The position numbers and the translations under genes were made by a program. Shown here piece after piece: positions 18,486 to 27,638 of a stretch of DNA of 64,000 nt (position 1 is its first letter; every line of letters starts with the position of its first letter). The stretch covers positions 1 to 64,000 of the forward strand of contig NZ_VCNK01000012.1 of the NCBI RefSeq assembly GCF_006265095.1, in the 5' to 3' direction. The DNA is from Phaeobacter sp. B1627. GTDB taxonomy: Bacteria > Pseudomonadota > Alphaproteobacteria > Rhodobacterales > Rhodobacteraceae. The notes beneath the pieces are model-generated. The model was not told where the DNA came from, searched no databases, and saw only the letters and a program-made list of their open reading frames with translations.

Positions 18486-19088
18486 TCAGCCGTCCCAATC
18501 CCCGCGATTGCGGATCTCGGTCGACGATGCATTCACCATCGGCACATTCAAGAAACACCACGCAGGCGCGGGCGCGCGCGCCAGGCGCTGGCTCTCACCG
18601 GCGGAGATCCGGTAGCCCCCATAGGCCCGCGCCGCAGGGGACAACCGCGCCGAGATCCGCTCGCCCGGGCGGGCCAAGACGCCGACCGGCACCGTGTTGA
18701 GGATATCGCGCCAGTCCTTCCAGTGGTGGAAATGGGCCAGATTATCGGCGCCCATCAACCAGACGAATCGCACATGCGGATAGGCATGGCGCAAATGTCG
18801 AAGGGTCTGGGCCGTATACCTCGTCCCCAGCTGCGCCTCGATGTCAGAGATCCGCACCCGGGGATGGTCCATGATCCGGGCCGCCGCCTCCAGCCGCCGC
18901 GCCATCGAGGCGGGCGGGTTTTCCTTCAGCGGATTGCCGGGGGTGACCAGCCACCAGAGCTGATCGAGGCCAAACCGTTTCAGCGCGGCGCGGCTAATCT
19001 GAACATGCCCCTGATGGGGCGGATCAAAGGATCCGCCCAGCAGGCCCACGGTCATGCCCGGCCGCAAAAAAGGGTACGCGTTTCTCAT
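18486..19088 (-). CDS. nadD: nicotinate-nucleotide adenylyltransferase
   Basis: NadD converts nicotinate mononucleotide and ATP to deamido-NAD, feeding NadE (present at 32953). The 200-residue product has the nucleotidyltransferase signature [11 protein letters not shown] near the N-terminus, the [11 protein letters not shown] segment, and the C-terminal [10 protein letters not shown] that matches the ISSTxIR motif. The start is uncertain: 19088 fits the length of family members, but the frame is open to an ATG at 19115 and neither has a strong ribosome-binding site. Confidence 0.93.
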   Translation of the reverse strand: MRNAYPFLRPGMTVGLLGGSFDPPHQGHVQISRAALKRFGLDQLWWLVTPGNPLKENPPASMARRLEAAARIMDHPRVRISDIEAQLGTRYTAQTLRHLRHAYPHVRFVWLMGADNLAHFHHWKDWRDILNTVPVGVLARPGERISARLSPAARAYGGYRISAGESQRLARAPAPAWCFLNVPMVNASSTEIRNRGDWDG

Positions 19089-19185
19089 CGGCAGGACGAT
19101 GACCATATTTGCCATGGGATGGCAACGACGGATGCGTTGCGCCCGTCCGGGAAATCAATCCGCACGGCGGATCGCGTGGTGAAGT

Positions 19186-19686
19186 TCAGTAGCGGCCGAT
19201 ATTTACCCGGGTCTGTTCCAGCACCTTGCCGCTTGCCGAAATCGCCTTGACGATGGCGAAATACCGGTGCCCGTTCCCGCCCGAACATGGCGGCATATAC
19301 CCGTTGCTTTTATACTCGCCTGTCCCGCGTGACGCGGAAATCACCCGCGCCTGTCCGGGCAGTTTCTTGACGATTCCCGGAACCGGATACAGATCAGCGG
19401 TGGAGCCCTTGACAGGATAGCCAATCACCCCGTGCCCGCCGTTTTTGGACAACGGGCGATAGTCCTGATCGTTATATTCGACGTAGACCCAAGCCGTCCC
19501 ATCCGGCAGTTGCGAGACTTTCATCGGTGGGGTCGAGCCTTTGCCGCCGAACAGGTGGCATTGCTGCCCGCTGGGAACCTTTTTGCCGTTCCAGCCGCCG
19601 CCGAGTTGCACCGAAATTTCGGCGATTGCAGAGGTGGCGAAGACCGCGGAGACCACGGCGGCGCTTAAAAACTGAGTATATTTCAT
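19186..19686 (-). CDS. exported protein, distant PEBP-like fold
   Basis: The 166-residue protein has a Sec signal (MKYTQFLSAAVVSAVFATSAIA). The mature part carries features reminiscent of the phosphatidylethanolamine-binding/Raf-kinase-inhibitor family: GSTPPMKVSQLPDGTAWVYVEYNDQDY in place of the substrate loop, a GHGVIGY segment, and YMPPCSGGNGHRYFAIVKAI resembling the family's GPCPP-GHRYxFxxYAL core. The match is distant and the central catalytic-pocket His pattern is altered, so the fold call is tentative. It is the only gene between ettA and nadD. Confidence 0.65.
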   Translation of the reverse strand: MKYTQFLSAAVVSAVFATSAIAEISVQLGGGWNGKKVPSGQQCHLFGGKGSTPPMKVSQLPDGTAWVYVEYNDQDYRPLSKNGGHGVIGYPVKGSTADLYPVPGIVKKLPGQARVISASRGTGEYKSNGYMPPCSGGNGHRYFAIVKAISASGKVLEQTRVNIGRY

Positions 19687-19804
19687 GACGTCAAATCAAC
19701 TCCGGAAAATGGGTACACAGATTTCGGTTTATTCCGACTGGATCAGTACGACACACATGCGCCGCACTTGGTCTCACAGTCTATCAGGAACCTTCACGAC
19801 CGGT

Positions 19805-19842
19805 AAAAAAAACAGACCCGGCCGAAATCCTGCCGGGTCTGT
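19805..19842 (-). terminator. rho-independent terminator of ettA
   Basis: On the minus strand a perfect 10-bp stem (19833-19842 with 19812-19821) is followed directly by a run of eight T (A run at 19805-19812 on the plus strand). It lies 24 bases after the ettA stop. Confidence 0.92.
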
Positions 19843-19865
19843 CGCGCGCTTGCAGAACGGGCCGC

Positions 19866-21533
19866 TTAGCGTACGAATTTTTTGTGCTTCAAACGCTTGG
19901 GCTCCAGCGCGTCGGGACCGAGGCGGCGTTTCTTGTCTTCCTCATAGTCCTCGAAGTTCCCCTCGAACCACTCCGCATGGGCATCGCCCTCAAAGGCCAG
20001 AATATGGGTGCAGATCCGGTCGAGGAAGAAGCGGTCGTGCGAGATGACCACGGCGCAGCCTGCGAAATCCACCAGCGCGTCTTCGAGCGCACGCAGGGTT
20101 TCAACGTCCAGATCGTTGGTCGGTTCATCGAGCAGCAGGACGTTGCCGCCTTCCTTCAGCAGTCGCGCCATATGGACCCGGTTGCGCTCACCACCGGACA
20201 AGAGAGACAGTTTCTTCTGCTGATCGCCGCCCTTGAAGTTGAACGAGGAGCAATAGGCGCGGGAATTGACCTGCGCATCGCCCAGTTCGATGATCTCAGC
20301 CCCGCCCGAGATCGCCTCCCAGACGGTGTCGCCGTCGTTCAGATCGTCGCGGGACTGGTCCACATAGGACAGTTTGACCGTATCGCCGTATTCAACAGTC
20401 CCCTCGTCGGGCTGTTCCTGCCCTGTCAGCATCCGAAACAGCGTCGATTTACCGGCACCGTTGGGGCCGATCACCCCCACGATCCCGCCCGGCGGCAGGG
20501 AGAAGTCCAGCCCGTCGATCAAAAGCGTGTCGCCAAAGCCCTTCTTCAGCCCGTTGACCTCGATCACCTTGGAGCCCAGACGCGGGCCATTGGGGATGAC
20601 GATCTGCGCGCGCCCGACTTTCTCGCGTTCGGACGTATTGGCCATCTCGTTATAGGCGGAAATCCGGGCCTTCGATTTGGCTTGCCGCGCCTTCTGGCCC
20701 TGCTGCATCCACTCCAGTTCGCGCTCGAGCGTCTTTTGCTTGGCCTTGTCTTCGCGCGCTTCCTGCTGCAGGCGCTTGGCCTTCTGTTCCAGCCAGCTGG
20801 AATAGTTGCCCTCGTAGGGGATGCCCCGCCCACGGTCGAGTTCGAGGATCCAGCCGGTGATGTCATCCAGGAAATACCGGTCGTGCGTAACGCAGAGGAT
20901 GGTGCCCTTGTAGTCAATCAGGTGCTGTTGCAGCCAGGCAATAGTTTCCGCATCCAGGTGGTTGGTCGGTTCGTCCAGCAGCAGCATGTCTGGCGCTTCA
21001 AGCAGCAGCTTGCACAATGCGACCCGGCGGCGCTCACCACCTGAGAGGTCCTTGATCGGAGCATCGTCCGGCGGACAGCGCAGCGCCTCCATCGAGACAT
21101 CGACCTGGCTGTCCAGATCCCAGAGGTTTTCAGAATCGATGGCATCCTGCAGGACAGTCATCTCCTCCATCAACTCGTCTGTATAATTCTCCGCCATTTC
21201 AACGGCGATCTGGTTGAAGCGGTCGACCTTGGCCTTTTTCTCCGCCACGCCCAGCATGACGTTTTCGCGCACGGTGAGGCTTTCGTCCAGCTGCGGTTCC
21301 TGCGGGAGATAGCCGACTTTGGCCCCTTCGGCGGACCAGGCCTCGCCGGTGAAGTCGCTGTCGAGCCCCGCCATGATCCGCATCAGGGTGGATTTACCCG
21401 ACCCGTTGACGCCGACAACACCGATTTTTACGCCAGGCAAAAAGGACAGGTGGATGTTTTCAAAGCATTTCTTGCCACCGGGATAGGCTTTGGAGACACC
21501 CTGCATATGGTAGACGTACTGGTAGGCAGCCAT
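19866..21533 (-). CDS. ettA: energy-dependent translational throttle protein
   Basis: EttA is a soluble ABC-F ATPase that binds the ribosomal E site and gates translation according to the ATP/ADP ratio. The 555-residue product equals the E. coli length and has two ABC cassettes: Walker A GVNGSGKS near residue 39 and GPNGAGKS near residue 355, two LSGGERRRV/LSGGERNRV signatures, and DEPTNHLD / DEPTNDLD Walker B motifs, with the charged inter-domain linker (AKRLQQEAREDKAKQKTLER). The start MAAYQYVYHM fits the family; the frame is open upstream to 21878 without support. A strong terminator follows. Confidence 0.95.
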   Translation of the reverse strand: MAAYQYVYHMQGVSKAYPGGKKCFENIHLSFLPGVKIGVVGVNGSGKSTLMRIMAGLDSDFTGEAWSAEGAKVGYLPQEPQLDESLTVRENVMLGVAEKKAKVDRFNQIAVEMAENYTDELMEEMTVLQDAIDSENLWDLDSQVDVSMEALRCPPDDAPIKDLSGGERRRVALCKLLLEAPDMLLLDEPTNHLDAETIAWLQQHLIDYKGTILCVTHDRYFLDDITGWILELDRGRGIPYEGNYSSWLEQKAKRLQQEAREDKAKQKTLERELEWMQQGQKARQAKSKARISAYNEMANTSEREKVGRAQIVIPNGPRLGSKVIEVNGLKKGFGDTLLIDGLDFSLPPGGIVGVIGPNGAGKSTLFRMLTGQEQPDEGTVEYGDTVKLSYVDQSRDDLNDGDTVWEAISGGAEIIELGDAQVNSRAYCSSFNFKGGDQQKKLSLLSGGERNRVHMARLLKEGGNVLLLDEPTNDLDVETLRALEDALVDFAGCAVVISHDRFFLDRICTHILAFEGDAHAEWFEGNFEDYEEDKKRRLGPDALEPKRLKHKKFVR

Positions 21534-21753
21534 TCTCGTTGCTCCGTCATAAAGGGAAACTGGTTGGCTGGTGTGATAGCGCGTGCGACCGGCAGGGGCA
21601 ATCGCTGGTGCAATTGTGTCAAACTGTGCGAAATCCGTGCCGGTTTCCTGGTTCTCAGACGCCGTTTGCTCCTTATTCAGACCACATTTGTCCGCAAAAG
21701 TGAACCATGCTTGATGATCCCCCTCTTCGGCAGAGGACAGCAGGAGACAGTTT

Positions 21754-21966
21754 ATGATTCTGGCGGCCCTTATTCTCGCGATTTTCACCGGCGGGTTTTC
21801 CGCACTGATGGCGGGTGCCGCCTTTGGCGCATCCTTTGTGGTGTGCGTCATTGTATATGTGCTCTGCGGCAGTCTCACGGTCGTCTCCGTCGCTTGTGTT
21901 TCAGCGCTCTGCCAGTCGTTTCTCTCAGATCCTCATCCTGCGGAAGACAGGCAGATACACGCATAG
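21754..21966 (+). CDS. small membrane protein A, 70 aa
   Basis: This protein has two predicted membrane helices (residues 2-22 and 27-50) and a short polar tail. AGGAG lies about 7 bases before the ATG. It is a paralogue of the protein encoded at 22142: the pattern M-x-LA, AFG, VC-x-x-IYV and G-x-x-x-x-x-SV is shared at matching positions. The function is unknown; the size and topology suit an inner-membrane regulatory or stress peptide, but that is a guess. Confidence 0.65.
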   Translation: MILAALILAIFTGGFSALMAGAAFGASFVVCVIVYVLCGSLTVVSVACVSALCQSFLSDPHPAEDRQIHA

Positions 21967-22141
21967 AGGTCAGTGTCCGCCGTTGTTTCTGGTCGCCGCA
22001 ACGCGCGCGTTAACCTTTCTTAAAGAAGTTGATCGCTACGCTGTCAGCCCAAGAAACGTTGCATCGTCGGCGGTTTCGAAGTTTAATTGAATCGATGTCC
22101 AAGCCAGTACCCGGACGCCGATTTGGGAGGATCGCAGGAAA

Positions 22142-22357
22142 ATGGCACTCGCAGGAGTACTACTTGGAGTTGTGGCAGGCCTGATAACTGCCGCCATAGG
22201 CCTTTCAGCTTTTGGACTGCCCGTATGGGTTTGTTTGGCAATATACGTCGTGGTCGGCGTGGTCAGCGCGTTCAGCGTGATACTCACCGCCTATTTTCTG
22301 CAGGCGACCGACTGCGACTGGCCGTCTTCGGCTGGCAAGCCACCCGTCACCGGCTAA
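22142..22357 (+). CDS. small membrane protein B, 71 aa
   Basis: Two predicted membrane helices (residues 2-24 and 28-52) and a polar tail (ATDCDWPSSAGKPPVTG). GGAGG and GCAGGAAA directly precede the ATG. It is a tandem paralogue of the protein at 21754, sharing AFG, VC-x-x-IYV and SV at equivalent positions, with a 175-base gap between them. Retention of both, each with its own ribosome-binding site, argues that they are real genes although short. Function unknown. Confidence 0.65.
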   Translation: MALAGVLLGVVAGLITAAIGLSAFGLPVWVCLAIYVVVGVVSAFSVILTAYFLQATDCDWPSSAGKPPVTG

Positions 22358-22377
22358 CCCGCCCGGTCAGGAATTGC

Positions 22378-22407
22378 CCTATCCAGCCCTGACCAGCCCT
22401 GTCCAGC
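22378..22407. repeat. three 10-bp direct repeats
   Basis: CCTATCCAGC, CCTGACCAGC and CCTGTCCAGC follow one another without gap between the convergent small membrane gene and tesA. GACCGGC-type variants follow to about 22430. Confidence 0.8.
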
Positions 22408-22429
22408 CACGAATTGACCCGACCGGCCA

Positions 22430-23161
22430 CTATCGGTTGGATGCGCTTGGTGCGTCGCCATCGACTTCTGCTGCCGAGCGCCCCTCCTCCTCCGCCGCGG
22501 GCTCTGCGACTTTGATCCGCTCCAGAAGCTGCAGCACCACCGGCCCCAGGGCCTCTACGTTGGCGGCCACTCCCAAGGCGTTCGGGTGAATACCGTCATT
22601 CTGCATGAAACGCCCATACGCCGCCGGATCCTCTCCGGCCTTCTCCGCGATCCCCGCAAAGACAGAAGGGTGCAACAGCACATCATGTGACCGCGCCAGA
22701 TCCGTATACACGGCGTCGAACCCCTGTTTGTAGTCCGCGCCGTAGTTCAGCGGCGCATCAATGCCCACCAGCATCACTTCGACGCCTGCCGATTGCGCGG
22801 CTGCGATGATATGAGTGAGATTGGCGCGCAGGGCCTCGGGCGGCAACCCGCGCAGCAGGTCATTCCCCCCCAAGACCACAATCAGTCCGTCGGGCTGATC
22901 GGACAAGGTCCAATCGATGCGGGCCGCCCCCCCGGCACTGGTATCGCCCGAGACCCCGGCGTTTCCCACTTCCACGTCGGCGCCCTGCGCCCGCAACCAG
23001 CCCTGAAGCTGGGGCACCAGCCCCTCTGCCTGCGCAAGACCATACCCCTGCACAAGACTATCCCCGAAGGCCACCAGCCTGATCGTGCCGCCACTGGCCA
23101 ATGTCGCAGAGGCCGCAAGCACCGACAAAGTAGCTGCAATTTGCTTCAGTAACTTGCGCAT
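22430..23161 (-). CDS. tesA: SGNH-family arylesterase / lysophospholipase L1-like
   Basis: The 243-residue product is a GDSL/SGNH hydrolase of the TesA type, normally a periplasmic thioesterase/esterase. Block I is FGDSLVQGYG with the nucleophile Ser, block III is GGNDLLRG, and block V is DGIHPN with the catalytic Asp and His. A signal peptide (LLKQIAATLSVLAASATLASG) directs export. It is divergent from ybbA-ybbP, the same arrangement as tesA/ybbA/ybbP in E. coli. The C-terminal acidic, Ser-rich tail is extra. The start at 23161 places the signal at the N-terminus. Confidence 0.88.
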   Translation of the reverse strand: MRKLLKQIAATLSVLAASATLASGGTIRLVAFGDSLVQGYGLAQAEGLVPQLQGWLRAQGADVEVGNAGVSGDTSAGGAARIDWTLSDQPDGLIVVLGGNDLLRGLPPEALRANLTHIIAAAQSAGVEVMLVGIDAPLNYGADYKQGFDAVYTDLARSHDVLLHPSVFAGIAEKAGEDPAAYGRFMQNDGIHPNALGVAANVEALGPVVLQLLERIKVAEPAAEEEGRSAAEVDGDAPSASNR

Positions 23162-23213
23162 AGCCTGCGACACTCCATATCCAAATGAGATCCAAACAGA
23201 CAGGTTGCCCCCT

Positions 23214-23918
23214 ATGAGCACTGATGCCCGCCCCGTCCTTTCGCTTCAAGATGTGCATTTGTCACTGAATGGCAATACCGGCCCTGTGAGGATTCTTCAG
23301 CAGATTTCCCTCGACGTCCGGCGGGGCGAGACACTGGCGCTGATCGGGCCGTCCGGGTCCGGGAAATCCTCCCTGCTGATGGTGATGGGGGGGCTTGAAC
23401 AGGCCACCGGCGGGCGCGTGACCGCGATGGGAGAGGATCTGACCCGGCTGGACGAGGACGCGCTCGCCCGGTTCCGGCGCAACCACATGGGCGTGGTGTT
23501 CCAGAGCTTCCACCTGATCCCGACCATGACTGCCCTGGAAAATGTCGCCACGCCGCTGGAGTTGGCGGGCGAACGCGACGCCTTTGAGCGTGCTCGGGCG
23601 GAACTCGATGCGGTCGGGCTCGGTCATCGCTGCGACCACATGCCCGCGCAGATGTCCGGCGGCGAACAACAGCGCGTGGCGCTGGCGCGGGCGGTGGTGT
23701 CACGCCCCGATATCCTGTTGGCGGACGAGCCCACAGGCAACCTGGATCAGGCCAATGGCGCTCAGGTGATGGATCTTCTGTTTGACCTGCGGGACCGCCA
23801 TGCCTCCACGCTGGTGATGGTGACCCATGCCCCGGACCTCGCCGCACGCTGCGATCGCACCATCCGTCTGCGGGATGGTTTCATTCAACCCGAGGACACC
23901 CGGGAGGCTGCCGAATGA
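23214..23918 (+). CDS. ybbA: ABC transporter ATP-binding protein, YbbA type
   Basis: The 234-residue ATPase has Walker [10 protein letters not shown], signature [14 protein letters not shown], Walker [14 protein letters not shown] and the switch His (VMVTHAPD). It belongs to the MacB/LolD-like group that works with FtsX-type permeases. It overlaps the permease gene by 4 bases and is divergent from tesA, so the locus reproduces the TesA-YbbA-YbbP neighbourhood. The likely role is extraction or export of a hydrophobic substrate across the envelope; substrate unknown. Confidence 0.9.
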   Translation: MSTDARPVLSLQDVHLSLNGNTGPVRILQQISLDVRRGETLALIGPSGSGKSSLLMVMGGLEQATGGRVTAMGEDLTRLDEDALARFRRNHMGVVFQSFHLIPTMTALENVATPLELAGERDAFERARAELDAVGLGHRCDHMPAQMSGGEQQRVALARAVVSRPDILLADEPTGNLDQANGAQVMDLLFDLRDRHASTLVMVTHAPDLAARCDRTIRLRDGFIQPEDTREAAE

Positions 23919-26458
23919 GCGCAGTCTCAATGAGCAGCCGTGCGCAACTCCAGCTGGCCTGGCGGTTCACCCTTCGCGAACTGCGCGGCGGGTTGCGCGG
24001 ATTTCGTCTGTTCCTGGCCTGTCTTGCCCTCGGGGTCGGGGTCATTGCGGCCATCGGCTCCATTCGGGCGTCGATCGAGGCGGGCCTGGCGCGTGAGGGG
24101 TCGAGCCTGCTGGGAGGTGATGCGGAATTGACCTTCACCTATCGCGCCGCGAACGACGCCGAACAGGACTGGATGGCTGCGACGTCCGAGGCCCGCTCCG
24201 AAGTGGTGGAATTCCGTTCCATGGCCGTGGTCGGCGACGAGCGCGCCCTGACGCAGGTGAAATCGGTGGACGCGGCCTACCCCCTGCGCGGCGACGTCCG
24301 GCTGACCTCGGGGCGCCCCCTGCACGAGGCGCTGACCGGCTCCGGCGACGTGCCCGGCGCCGTGATGGAGCGGGTGCTGGCCGACCGGTTGGGGCTGGTC
24401 GAGGGCGATCTTTTCCGCCTCGGCACCCAGGATTTCAGCCTGAGCGGCATCCTCGCCTGGGAGCCGGATGCAGCAGGCTCCGGTTTTTCCATCGGACCGC
24501 GTACTTTGGTCCGCACCGAGGCGCTGGCGCAGTCCGGCCTTTTGGCGCCGGGGACACTCTATTCGACCAAATACCGCCTCAGCTTGCCTGCAGAGGTCGA
24601 TCTGAAGGCGCTCGAACAAGAGGCGCGGGCCTTGTTTTCCGACAACGGCATGCGGTGGCGGGATGCCCGCAACGGCGCGCCGGGCATTGCCCGTTTCGTC
24701 GAACGTCTCGGCGCGTTTCTGGTGCTGGTCGGACTATCGGGTCTTGCGGTGGGGGGAGTCGGCGTCTCGACCGCCGTCCGGGCCTACCTCGCCACCAAGA
24801 CAGAAACCATCGCGACCCTGCGCACCCTGGGCGCGGAGCGGCGGGTGATCTTTCTGACCTATTTTTTGCAGATCGGTGTTCTATCCGCATGTGGCATCGC
24901 CCTCGGATTGATCCTCGGCGGGCTGGGACCGGTGCTGCTCGGCCCGTTGATTGCGGCGCAATTGCCCTTTCCGGCGGTGTTCTCAGTCTACCCCGGCGCC
25001 CTGTCGGAGGCCGCGCTCTATGGGGTATTGACTGCGGTGTTGTTCACCCTGTGGCCCTTGGCCCGGGCCGAGCGTATCCGCGCCGCCGCGCTCTATCGGG
25101 ATGCGCAGGGCGGCGGTCTGCAATGGCCCGCGCCGCGCTACATCGTTGCCACGGCCATGACGCTGGCGGTGTTGGTCGGCGCGGCGGCAGTCTTCAGCGG
25201 CGCGCCGGGCCTGGCCCTGTGGACGGCAGGAGGCCTGATCGGCGCCCTGCTGGTGCTGCTGGCCGCCGGGGCCGGCATCGGCTGGCTCGCCCGGCGGGGC
25301 AATCGCGCCGCGCGAGGCCGCCCGGCCCTGCGCTGGGCGCTTGCGTCGATCGGGGCCACCCGGGAAGGCGCGATGCCGGCGGTCCTGGCGCTGGGGCTCG
25401 GCCTCACCGTGCTGGCCGCGATCGGTCAGATCGACGGCAACATGCGCCGCGCCATAGCGGGGAACCTTCCGGACGTGGCGCCGTCCTATTTCTTTGTCGA
25501 TATCCAGCGCGATCAAGTCCCCGCGTTCCTGGACCGCGTCGAAGGCGACCCCGCCGTCAGCAAGGTCGACAGAGCCCCGATGCTGCGCGGCGTCATCACA
25601 CGTATTAATGACCGTCCGGCGAAAGAGGTCGCAGGCGAGCATTGGGTCATCCGGGGCGACCGGGGCGTGACCTACGCAGCCGCGAAACCTGCCAGCACCA
25701 CACTCACCGCCGGGCAATGGTGGCCCGACGACTATAGCGGCGCGCCGCAGATCTCCTTTGCCGCCGAAGAAGCCGCAGAAATGGGGCTGAACCTCGGCGA
25801 CAGCATGACACTCAACGTGCTGGGTCGCGACATCACCGGCACCATCACCAGCTTTCGCGAGGTCGATTTCTCCAACGCCGGTATGGGCTTCATCCTGACC
25901 ATGAACGAGGCCGCGCTGCGGGGCGCGCCGCACAGCTATATCGCCAGCGTCTATGCCCAACCGGAGGCCGAAGCGGCAATCCTGCGCGATGTTGCCCGCG
26001 CCATGCCCAACGTCACCGCGATCCGGGTCCGGGATGCCATCGACCGGGTGTCGGAAATCCTCGGTCAACTGGCGACGGCGACCGCCTATGGTGCGGCGGC
26101 CACGTTGTTTACCGGGTTCCTGGTCCTGCTGGGCACCGCGGCGGCGGCTGAACCGGCGCGGCGCTACGAGGCGGCTCTGCTGAAAACACTCGGGGCGCCG
26201 CGCGGTCAGATCCTGCGCAGCTTTGCCCTGCGCTCGGCGCTGCTTGGTGCCGCAGCCGGCAGCGTGGCACTACTGGCGGGGATCCTGGCCGCATGGTCCG
26301 TGAGCCGCTACGTGTTCGAAACCAGCTACGCGGTGATCTGGTCCAACGCCTTCGCAGTGATCGGCGGCGGCATCCTCGTGACCCTGATTGCAGGTCTGGC
26401 CTATGCCCTGCGCCCGCTGGCGGCGCGTCCGGCGCAGGTGCTGCGCAGCCGGGACTAG
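23915..26458 (+). CDS. ybbP: FtsX-family ABC permease, YbbP type
   Basis: The 847-residue inner-membrane protein has about ten membrane helices. An N-terminal helix (FRLFLACLALGVGVIAAIGS) is followed by a large periplasmic domain, then two FtsX cores (around residues 260-400 and 720-840), the second following another periplasmic domain. The repeated LRTLGAER and LKTLGAPRG motifs are the coupling segments that contact the ATPase. This double-FtsX layout is typical of YbbP. Its stop codon overlaps the stop of the convergent Rrf2-family gene by 4 bases. Confidence 0.9.
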   Translation: MSAVSMSSRAQLQLAWRFTLRELRGGLRGFRLFLACLALGVGVIAAIGSIRASIEAGLAREGSSLLGGDAELTFTYRAANDAEQDWMAATSEARSEVVEFRSMAVVGDERALTQVKSVDAAYPLRGDVRLTSGRPLHEALTGSGDVPGAVMERVLADRLGLVEGDLFRLGTQDFSLSGILAWEPDAAGSGFSIGPRTLVRTEALAQSGLLAPGTLYSTKYRLSLPAEVDLKALEQEARALFSDNGMRWRDARNGAPGIARFVERLGAFLVLVGLSGLAVGGVGVSTAVRAYLATKTETIATLRTLGAERRVIFLTYFLQIGVLSACGIALGLILGGLGPVLLGPLIAAQLPFPAVFSVYPGALSEAALYGVLTAVLFTLWPLARAERIRAAALYRDAQGGGLQWPAPRYIVATAMTLAVLVGAAAVFSGAPGLALWTAGGLIGALLVLLAAGAGIGWLARRGNRAARGRPALRWALASIGATREGAMPAVLALGLGLTVLAAIGQIDGNMRRAIAGNLPDVAPSYFFVDIQRDQVPAFLDRVEGDPAVSKVDRAPMLRGVITRINDRPAKEVAGEHWVIRGDRGVTYAAAKPASTTLTAGQWWPDDYSGAPQISFAAEEAAEMGLNLGDSMTLNVLGRDITGTITSFREVDFSNAGMGFILTMNEAALRGAPHSYIASVYAQPEAEAAILRDVARAMPNVTAIRVRDAIDRVSEILGQLATATAYGAAATLFTGFLVLLGTAAAAEPARRYEAALLKTLGAPRGQILRSFALRSALLGAAAGSVALLAGILAAWSVSRYVFETSYAVIWSNAFAVIGGGILVTLIAGLAYALRPLAARPAQVLRSRD

Positions 26459-26967
26459 GCCCCCGCAACGACCGCTGACCTTCCGGTCTCTGCCGGTGCC
26501 GCCACTGCCGGGGACGGTGGCGGGCCGGGACAGGAGACCGGCCCGAGAATGCGGTGCAGATCGATATTGTCGCAGGTCAGGTCGTCGAGCGTCACCCCAT
26601 CGAGCGCCCCATAGAATGCCGCGCAGGCATCGGCGAGCGCGTGACGCAGACGGCAGGCGGCGACAAGCGGGCAGGTGTTGTCCACATCGGCAAAACACTC
26701 CACCATCGGCAGACCGCTTTCGATCTGGCGAAACACATCCCCGATACAGATCTCACGCGCCGAACGACCGAGGCACAACCCGCCGTGGCGGCCGCGTCGG
26801 GTCGACAGGAACCCAAGCTGGGCGAGCTGGTTCACCACCTGCCCGAGATGATTTTCCGAGATATTGCAGCGCTGTGCGATCTCTGCCTTGGTGACAAGCC
26901 GTCCGGAATTCACCGCGCAATACATCAGCAGCCGGACAGCGATATTGGTTCTCTTGGTGATCCGCAT
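26455..26967 (-). CDS. Rrf2-family Fe-S transcriptional regulator (NsrR/RirA-like)
   Basis: The 170-residue protein has an N-terminal winged helix (MRITKRTNIAVRLLMYCAVN; ISENHLGQVVNQLAQLGF; wing RGRHGGL) and three cysteines, C91, C99 and C105, which would ligate an Fe-S cluster. The C-x7-C-x5-C spacing equals that of rhizobial RirA, while SENHLGQVVNQL and ACRL resemble NsrR. It could therefore sense nitric oxide or iron; the target genes cannot be told from position. A proline-rich C-terminal tail of about 25 residues is additional. An Fnr-type box lies about 60 bases upstream. Confidence 0.88.
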   Translation of the reverse strand: MRITKRTNIAVRLLMYCAVNSGRLVTKAEIAQRCNISENHLGQVVNQLAQLGFLSTRRGRHGGLCLGRSAREICIGDVFRQIESGLPMVECFADVDNTCPLVAACRLRHALADACAAFYGALDGVTLDDLTCDNIDLHRILGPVSCPGPPPSPAVAAPAETGRSAVVAGA

Positions 26968-27026
26968 GGGGGCGATCTCCCGGTGGCGACGATGTCACAG
27001 AGTTGCAAATCCCGCAAAAACCCGGT

Positions 27027-27040
27027 TTGACATACATCAA
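27027..27040. promoter_or_regulatory. Fnr-type box TTGACATACATCAA
   Basis: TTGA-N6-TCAA is a perfect match to the core of Fnr/FnrL and Dnr-type sites, and 9 of 10 positions match TTGAT-N4-ATCAA. It lies in the divergent gap between the Rrf2-family gene and the gamma-glutamylcyclotransferase gene, 29 bases before the latter's start and about 60 before the former's. Confidence 0.6.
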
Positions 27041-27068
27041 TGCAACCAGAGAAATTCCCAGAGGACCC

Positions 27069-27638
27069 ATGACCCCGTATTTTTTCGGCTTCGGCAGCCT
27101 GGTGAATACCGCCACCCATGTCTACGGAAACACCCGCCCGGCCCGGCTGCAGGGCTGGCGGCGGGCCTGGGTCCACACGCCTGCGCTCCGCCTCGCCTTC
27201 CTGAGCGCCACTCCCGCTGATGGGCACGCAATCGACGGGTTGCTGGCTGCGGTGCCGGGCGGCGATTGGGCGGCGCTTGACGAACGGGAGTTCGCCTATG
27301 TGCGCGTCGATGTCACCGCACAGGTCGGCCACGATATGACCCCGCCGCCGCAGATCTCGTTGTATCAGGTGCCGCAGGCAGATCAGGCGGCGGGCTCCGT
27401 GGCCCATCCGATCCTGCTGAGCTATCTTGATGTGGTCCTTCGGGGCTACACCCAGGTGTTTGGCGCGGCGGGCGCCGAGGCCTTCATGACGAGTACCGAT
27501 GGGTGGGACACGCCGATCCTCGATGATCGGGCAGCGCCGCAATATCCCCGCCATCAGGAGATCACCCCATCAGAGCGTGACTTCCACGACAGGCTGATTG
27601 CCGATGTGGGTGCCTCCGTGCTGGCGGCCGACACATGA
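27069..27638 (+). CDS. gamma-glutamylcyclotransferase family protein
   Basis: The 189-residue product starts MTPYFFGFGSLVNTATH, the glycine-rich loop of the GGCT fold, and contains LDEREFAYVRVDV, a conserved family segment with a Glu. GGCT enzymes cyclise gamma-glutamyl amines or glutathione to 5-oxoproline; many bacterial members are uncharacterised. The ATG at 27069 was chosen because the family motif starts 4 residues later. It overlaps the DUF2254 gene by 4 bases, so the two are coupled. Confidence 0.82.
   Translation: MTPYFFGFGSLVNTATHVYGNTRPARLQGWRRAWVHTPALRLAFLSATPADGHAIDGLLAAVPGGDWAALDEREFAYVRVDVTAQVGHDMTPPPQISLYQVPQADQAAGSVAHPILLSYLDVVLRGYTQVFGAAGAEAFMTSTDGWDTPILDDRAAPQYPRHQEITPSERDFHDRLIADVGASVLAADT

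Noticed and set aside
21534-21878. Upstream extension of ettA
   Set aside because: Family length and N-terminus (MAAYQYVY) fit the start at 21533, and the extension has no homology-like features.
22010-22023. CtrA-like TTAA-N6-TTAA before the second small membrane gene
   Set aside because: The spacing is 6 instead of 7, so it does not meet the consensus.
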